DNA of 5,913 nt. Origin: Bacteroidaceae bacterium. GTDB lineage: Bacteria; Bacteroidota; Bacteroidia; Bacteroidales; Bacteroidaceae. Within the stretch, counting starts at the first letter, position 1. Each line of letters opens with the position of its first letter. The notes below the pieces were generated by a model. The model saw only the letters and a program-made list of their open reading frames with translations. It searched no databases and was not told the origin of the DNA. The stretch is taken from the NCBI GenBank assembly GCA_017466965.1, contig JAFTTD010000368.1, positions 1 to 5,913 on the forward strand, written 5' to 3'. Made by a program: the position numbers and the translations under genes. Positions 3,495 through 5,913 of this stretch are shown here, piece by piece.

Positions 3495-5913
3495 ATGAAA
3501 AGAAACTTACTTTCTTTGGCAACATTGTTGTTTACAATGTTGTTTAGCGTGAATGCTTTTGCGGTGGATATTGACAAGACTGCTCTTGTTGGCACAAGCA
3601 AAGCTGCATGGAACGCTTCTGGTGGTCCTGTTAACATTGATGGTATTTCTATGCCTGAGAAGTATGAGACTACTACAGCTACTCTTGGTGATGTGTTGTG
3701 GCAGACTGTTGAAGGTCTCGAGAACGGTACTTACACCGTTGAGCTCTATGCTAATGCACGTTACACTCCTAATCGTGGATTTGAATCTGCTGCTACAAAC
3801 GGACAGATGGATTGCACATTCTTGTTCGCAAACAATGTAGAGCTTTCAATCCCTGTTGTTCACAATCCAGACCTTAACAACGGTCAGTCTTACACACTTG
3901 AGAACGTTGAAGTTACAGACGGAACTCTTAAGATGGGTATGACAAAGAAGGCTGATGGCTCTAACTGGCATACAATCCAGATTAAGACTTTGACTTTCCA
4001 TACAACAGAAGAAGCTGCTTTGGCAAGTGCAAAGGCAGAACTTTTGGCTGTAATAGAAGCTGCTAATGCAGTAACACCTGCAACAGAGGCTCTTACAGCT
4101 GCTATAGCTGTTGCTCAGGGTGTTTATGATGCATCAACTTCTATAGAAGAAGTAAATGCGGCCGTTGCTCCTTTGAAGAATGCATTAACTTTAGCTGTAA
4201 ATACAAATGCTGTTGCAGGAGCAAGTGCTGTTAACCCTGTTGCTGCAGGATTTGTTGTAAATGGAACATTTGACACATGGGGTGAAACATCTCCTTGGAA
4301 AACAACAACAAAGGCACAAAATCAGACAACTGCAAATAATCAGCAGGGTGCATTTACAGGTTATTTCTTTGAGAACTGGAATCCAAACCCATATGTGGGA
4401 AAGATGTACCAGACAATTGAAAACATCCCTAACGGTGTTTATGAACTTAGCATCTGTGCTTTTGTAAATACATTTGATGCTTCATGCCAGTATGTTTATG
4501 CAAATGAAGCTAAGACTTCACTTGTGGCAGGTGCTCCGACAGCATATAGCGTGCTTGTAGAAGTAACATCAAATGCAGTTGAAGTAGGTCTTGAACAGAC
4601 TACAGCAGTTGCAAATTGGATGGGCCTTGATAATGTTTCTTTGAAGTATTATGGTGAAGGCGCAGCTGCAACAGCAGAAGAAATTGCAGCGCTTACAGCT
4701 GAAATTGAATATGCAAAAACTCTTGGTGTAGATGTGGCTAAATATGAAGCATTGGTTTCTGCAGAAAACGTTAATGGTGTTGTTGTTAATATCGCTATTA
4801 ATGAAATTAAGGTGGCAGAATACAATCACGTAATGGCTACATATACTCTTGATGCAACAAGCAAAATTGGTGATATTTCTGCTTGGACAGGTACTCTTGC
4901 TCCAAACAAGGGACAGCACTGGGATGGAACAAATACTACAACTTATTATGAGCAGAACTCTAGTGGTTGGGGAGCAGCAAGCTTTGATGATAAGGCTTCT
5001 GTTACTGTAACTCTTTCAAAGGGAAAATATGTTCTTAAGGTTGCAGGACGTGCCGCTTCAAATGAAGCAGTTCAGTCATTCATCCAAGTTGGTGAAACAA
5101 AAGTTTTCTTCACATCAAAGGGTGATGTGGGATATGGTATCGATGTTAATGGTACTGCTAATTTCACTTCTGACGGAACTTATGCAAACGATGATAAGGG
5201 ACGTGGATTCGAATGGCGTTATATTGCATTTGAAGTAACTGCAGAAGAAGGAGAAGAAGTGACATTTGCAACAGGTGGTACTGCATCAGCAACTCATATG
5301 TGGTTCTCTGTATGTAATGCTTCACTTTTGGCTGTTCATACAGATGCTCTTGATGCTGAAATTGCGAAAGCTGATTTTGCCGCAGTAATTGCTGCTGCTC
5401 AGGCTACAGTTGATGCTAAGGCTGGTGTAGGCGAAGGTCTCTTCTTGATTCCTGCTGCTGCTTTTGATACATACGCTACTGCTGTTGCTGCAGCTAAGGC
5501 TATATACGACAATGCAGATGCAACTCTTGAAGAAGTTAAAACTGCTATTGAAACACTTGCTGCTGCAACAGAAGCATATACTGCATCACAGACTCTTCCT
5601 AATGAAAAGACTCTTTATCAGTTCAAACTTAATGTTGAAGGTGATGTATATATGAACCTTTCAGATGCTGGAGTTAAGATTCAGGATACTCCAAGCGCTA
5701 TTTCTTTCGTTCCTGCAGAAAAGGCTGGTACATACTATTTGAAGAGTGGTTCATACTATGTAGGTTTGGCTGGTGGCAATGCATGGACTATGTCAACATC
5801 TGCAGACAAGAAAGCTGCTTGGACATTTACAGCTGTAGGTGAAGGACTCTATAATATAAATAACATTGTTACAGCTGGACGTTTCGTAGGTACAAATTCT
5901 GCTGAAATAGCAG
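3495..5913 (+). CDS. Large secreted modular protein with repeated beta-sandwich and FIVAR-like helical modules (3' end outside window)
   Basis: One frame runs open from the ATG at 3495 to the window edge: 806 codons and no stop. Residues 1-23 are a Sec signal peptide ending A-F-A before VDIDK; there is no lipobox cysteine. Modules in order: beta-sandwich 1 (about 24-169), alanine-rich helices (170-250), beta-sandwich 2 (252-388), helices (389-446), beta-sandwich 3 (447-613), helices (614-700), then a beta-rich, trefoil-like module (703 on) with YYLKSGSYYVGL and W-TF-AVGEGLYNI. Sandwiches 1 and 2 share QT[VI]Ex[LI]xNGxY (70-80, 306-316), Cx[FY][LV][FY]AN (107-113, 331-337) and NW (157, 374). 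They resemble carbohydrate- or adhesion-type galactose-binding folds, and the helices resemble FIVAR domains. A surface glycan-binding or adhesive role is inference; an enzymatic domain or secretion signal could lie beyond the edge. Arginine is CGT in six of seven cases, suggesting high expression. Confidence 0.93.
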   Translation, partial: MKRNLLSLATLLFTMLFSVNAFAVDIDKTALVGTSKAAWNASGGPVNIDGISMPEKYETTTATLGDVLWQTVEGLENGTYTVELYANARYTPNRGFESAATNGQMDCTFLFANNVELSIPVVHNPDLNNGQSYTLENVEVTDGTLKMGMTKKADGSNWHTIQIKTLTFHTTEEAALASAKAELLAVIEAANAVTPATEALTAAIAVAQGVYDASTSIEEVNAAVAPLKNALTLAVNTNAVAGASAVNPVAAGFVVNGTFDTWGETSPWKTTTKAQNQTTANNQQGAFTGYFFENWNPNPYVGKMYQTIENIPNGVYELSICAFVNTFDASCQYVYANEAKTSLVAGAPTAYSVLVEVTSNAVEVGLEQTTAVANWMGLDNVSLKYYGEGAAATAEEIAALTAEIEYAKTLGVDVAKYEALVSAENVNGVVVNIAINEIKVAEYNHVMATYTLDATSKIGDISAWTGTLAPNKGQHWDGTNTTTYYEQNSSGWGAASFDDKASVTVTLSKGKYVLKVAGRAASNEAVQSFIQVGETKVFFTSKGDVGYGIDVNGTANFTSDGTYANDDKGRGFEWRYIAFEVTAEEGEEVTFATGGTASATHMWFSVCNASLLAVHTDALDAEIAKADFAAVIAAAQATVDAKAGVGEGLFLIPAAAFDTYATAVAAAKAIYDNADATLEEVKTAIETLAAATEAYTASQTLPNEKTLYQFKLNVEGDVYMNLSDAGVKIQDTPSAISFVPAEKAGTYYLKSGSYYVGLAGGNAWTMSTSADKKAAWTFTAVGEGLYNINNIVTAGRFVGTNSAEIA

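Noticed and set aside
3553..3840. Plus-strand leucine-rich open frame of 95 codons
   Set aside because: It is a shifted-frame reading of the secreted protein. Its leucine-rich, membrane-like look comes from GCT, CTT and GTT codons read out of frame. The same applies to the frames at 4261-4467, 5029-5238 and 5464-5655.
4569..4919. Minus-strand open frame of 116 codons, cysteine-rich
   Set aside because: It lies wholly inside the continuous frame of the large secreted protein, has no promoter or family resemblance, and its composition is what the complement of that gene produces.
3495..5913. Region of 3495-5913 as non-coding or a pseudogene because only short closed frames appear in it
   Set aside because: A single frame from the ATG at 3495 has no stop through 806 codons, begins with a clear signal peptide and contains related modules. 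It lacks a stop only because the window ends.

Overview
The window looks like chromosomal DNA from a member of the Bacteroidetes, most plausibly a Prevotella or close relative. The reasons are Bacteroidetes-type promoters (TTTG, about 20 bp, TAnnTTTG), no Shine-Dalgarno sequences, AT-rich spacers, an outer-membrane barrel protein of the 'fGvkaGlN' type, and a long alanine-rich secreted protein with alternating beta-sandwich and helical modules. The genus is inference; promoter type and protein families are read from the sequence.

Layout. Bases 1-326 are non-coding and appear to lie between divergent genes. A leftward promoter (49-80) points out of the window, a block of four contiguous 21-bp repeats (108-191) follows, and a rightward promoter (266-297) serves the first gene. 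Gene 1 (327-956) encodes a complete 209-residue secreted outer-membrane beta-barrel protein and is followed by a clear hairpin terminator (1035-1067). The 957-1170 spacer also holds two sets of 8-bp tandem repeats. Gene 2 (1171-3168) is priA, the replication-restart helicase. All its helicase motifs and both zinc sites are present, but the winged-helix domain normally found between the N-terminal DNA-binding domain and the helicase appears to be absent. Bases 3169-3494 are non-coding. They hold an imperfect terminator hairpin, a ladder of TTAACTCC repeats whose period shrinks from 13 to 8 bp, helically phased T-tracts, and a promoter.

Gene 3 (3495 to the window edge) is a large open frame with no stop in the window: 806 codons are visible. 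It encodes a secreted modular protein with a signal peptide, three related beta-sandwich modules separated by alanine-rich helical (FIVAR-like) segments, and the start of a further beta-rich module. Every short frame inside it is a shadow.

The three genes are on the same strand but do not look like one operon: each gap is 200 bp or more, hairpin terminators follow genes 1 and 2, and genes 1 and 3 have their own promoters. Genes 1 and 3 are envelope or extracellular proteins and share an identical 11-base promoter core. priA is a housekeeping gene between them. I see no mobile element, CRISPR array, tRNA or rRNA. The most unusual items are the 21-bp repeat block between divergent promoters, the shortened PriA, and the internally duplicated surface protein behind a curved-DNA promoter.
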